Made by a program: the position numbers and the translations under genes. Below the pieces are notes generated by a model that saw only the letters and a program-made list of their open reading frames with translations, was not told where the DNA came from and did no database searches. A stretch of 7,070 bases of DNA, from assembly GCA_003670825.1 (NCBI GenBank), contig QWQL01000161.1, positions 1-7,070 on the forward strand, in the 5' to 3' direction. Source of the DNA: Planctomycetota bacterium (lineage in GTDB: Bacteria > Planctomycetota > Planctomycetia > Pirellulales > UBA1268). The stretch's first letter is position 1. Every line of letters starts with the position of its first letter. This document shows, piece by piece, positions 6,822 through 7,070 of the stretch.

Positions 6822-7070
6822 ATATTTTTCGGTTTCCCGAGCGTGACAAGTCCCATAAGGGTGCCATTTTGGTCTTCGAGGTGCCCGTCGTGCTCGATCC
6901 GCCGATCCGAAAACATCGGAAAACAGCGGGCTAGGGGATCTTTCTGCGTTGGCGGCGACCTCGATTCCAGTTTCGGAAAGTTCGTTGACGCCGCAAGTGA
7001 AAACCCTACATTGCCGTTCGCATGGAAGGCGAACACGTGTTCACCACCATTGTGAGCCATAGGAGGGCGA
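6822..7070. other. lower-G+C segment of unknown nature abutting the broken yifB gene
   Basis: By hand count this segment is about 55% G+C (136 of 249), against 62% and 75% in two sampled lines of the neighbouring genes. It contains no recognisable domain. Three frames stay open across most of it: minus from 7060, minus in the yifB frame from 7040, and plus from 6777 to 7055; none gives a product I recognise. It holds overlapping small inverted repeats (CCGAT/ATCGG at 6902-6919, TCCGA/TCGGA at 6906-6920) and the strong palindrome at 7028-7045. It could be the end of a mobile element, the edge of a deletion, or an unrelated intergenic region joined here. The window stops before this can be settled. 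Confidence 0.45.
7028..7045. repeat. 18-base near-perfect palindrome with CACGTG centre
   Basis: GAACACGTGTTC at 7031-7042 is a perfect 12-base palindrome. It extends to 18 bases (GG at 7028-7029 against CC at 7044-7045) with one mismatched pair. The left arm can instead pair with GTTCGC at 7016-7021, because GCGAAC at 7029-7034 is its exact complement across a 7-base loop. The symmetry suits the site of a dimeric DNA-binding protein or part of an element end. No gene is identified on either side. Confidence 0.5.

Noticed and set aside
6822..7070. Intein or group II intron interrupting yifB
   Set aside because: No His-Asn splice junction precedes the YifB sequence, and no domain V-like sequence is visible before 6822. 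Neither is fully excluded because the other end is outside the window.
1..7070. CRISPR array, tRNA, rRNA or complete insertion sequence
   Set aside because: No regularly spaced repeats, no tRNA-like or rRNA sequence and no transposase motif were seen on either strand.

Overview
The window is G+C-rich bacterial chromosome (hand counts of two sample lines inside genes gave 62% and 75%). Every gene I can support is on the minus strand, so transcription runs from the right edge to the left edge. The large secreted protein at 2187-4979 combines a sugar-dehydrogenase-like beta-propeller, a helical repeat region and a C-terminal CxxCH heme domain. That architecture is typical of Planctomycetes and Verrucomicrobia, and I infer a planctomycete, probably of the Pirellulales type. 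Most genes lack a clear Shine-Dalgarno sequence, which fits.

Layout in transcription order: a 249-base segment of lower G+C with no recognisable gene (7070-6822); the C-terminal third of a YifB/ComM-family AAA+ ATPase whose N-terminal part is missing (6821-6402); a PAP2-type membrane phosphatase (6305-5589); a stand-alone response-regulator receiver (5543-5085); the secreted propeller/heme protein (4979-2187); DNA primase DnaG (2047-179) behind its own sigma-70-like promoter; and the first 25 codons of a further gene (76-1) with a good ribosome binding site. In many bacteria the gene after dnaG is the principal sigma factor gene rpoD, so that is the best guess for the last one, but the 25 residues present do not prove it.

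The genes look like a set of co-directional neighbours rather than one pathway. DnaG primes replication in the cytoplasm, the PAP2 protein acts in the membrane, the receiver takes phosphate from an unlinked histidine kinase, and the propeller/heme protein works outside the cytoplasmic membrane. The spacers (about 30-140 bases) allow partial cotranscription, but the dnaG promoter suggests that dnaG with the following gene is a separate unit.

I do not see a convincing new multi-gene system. The points most worth a second look are the abrupt truncation of yifB next to a compositionally different, palindrome-containing segment at the right edge, and the promoter that places the dnaG start about 34 codons downstream of the longest open frame. 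No tRNA, rRNA, CRISPR array or complete insertion sequence was found.
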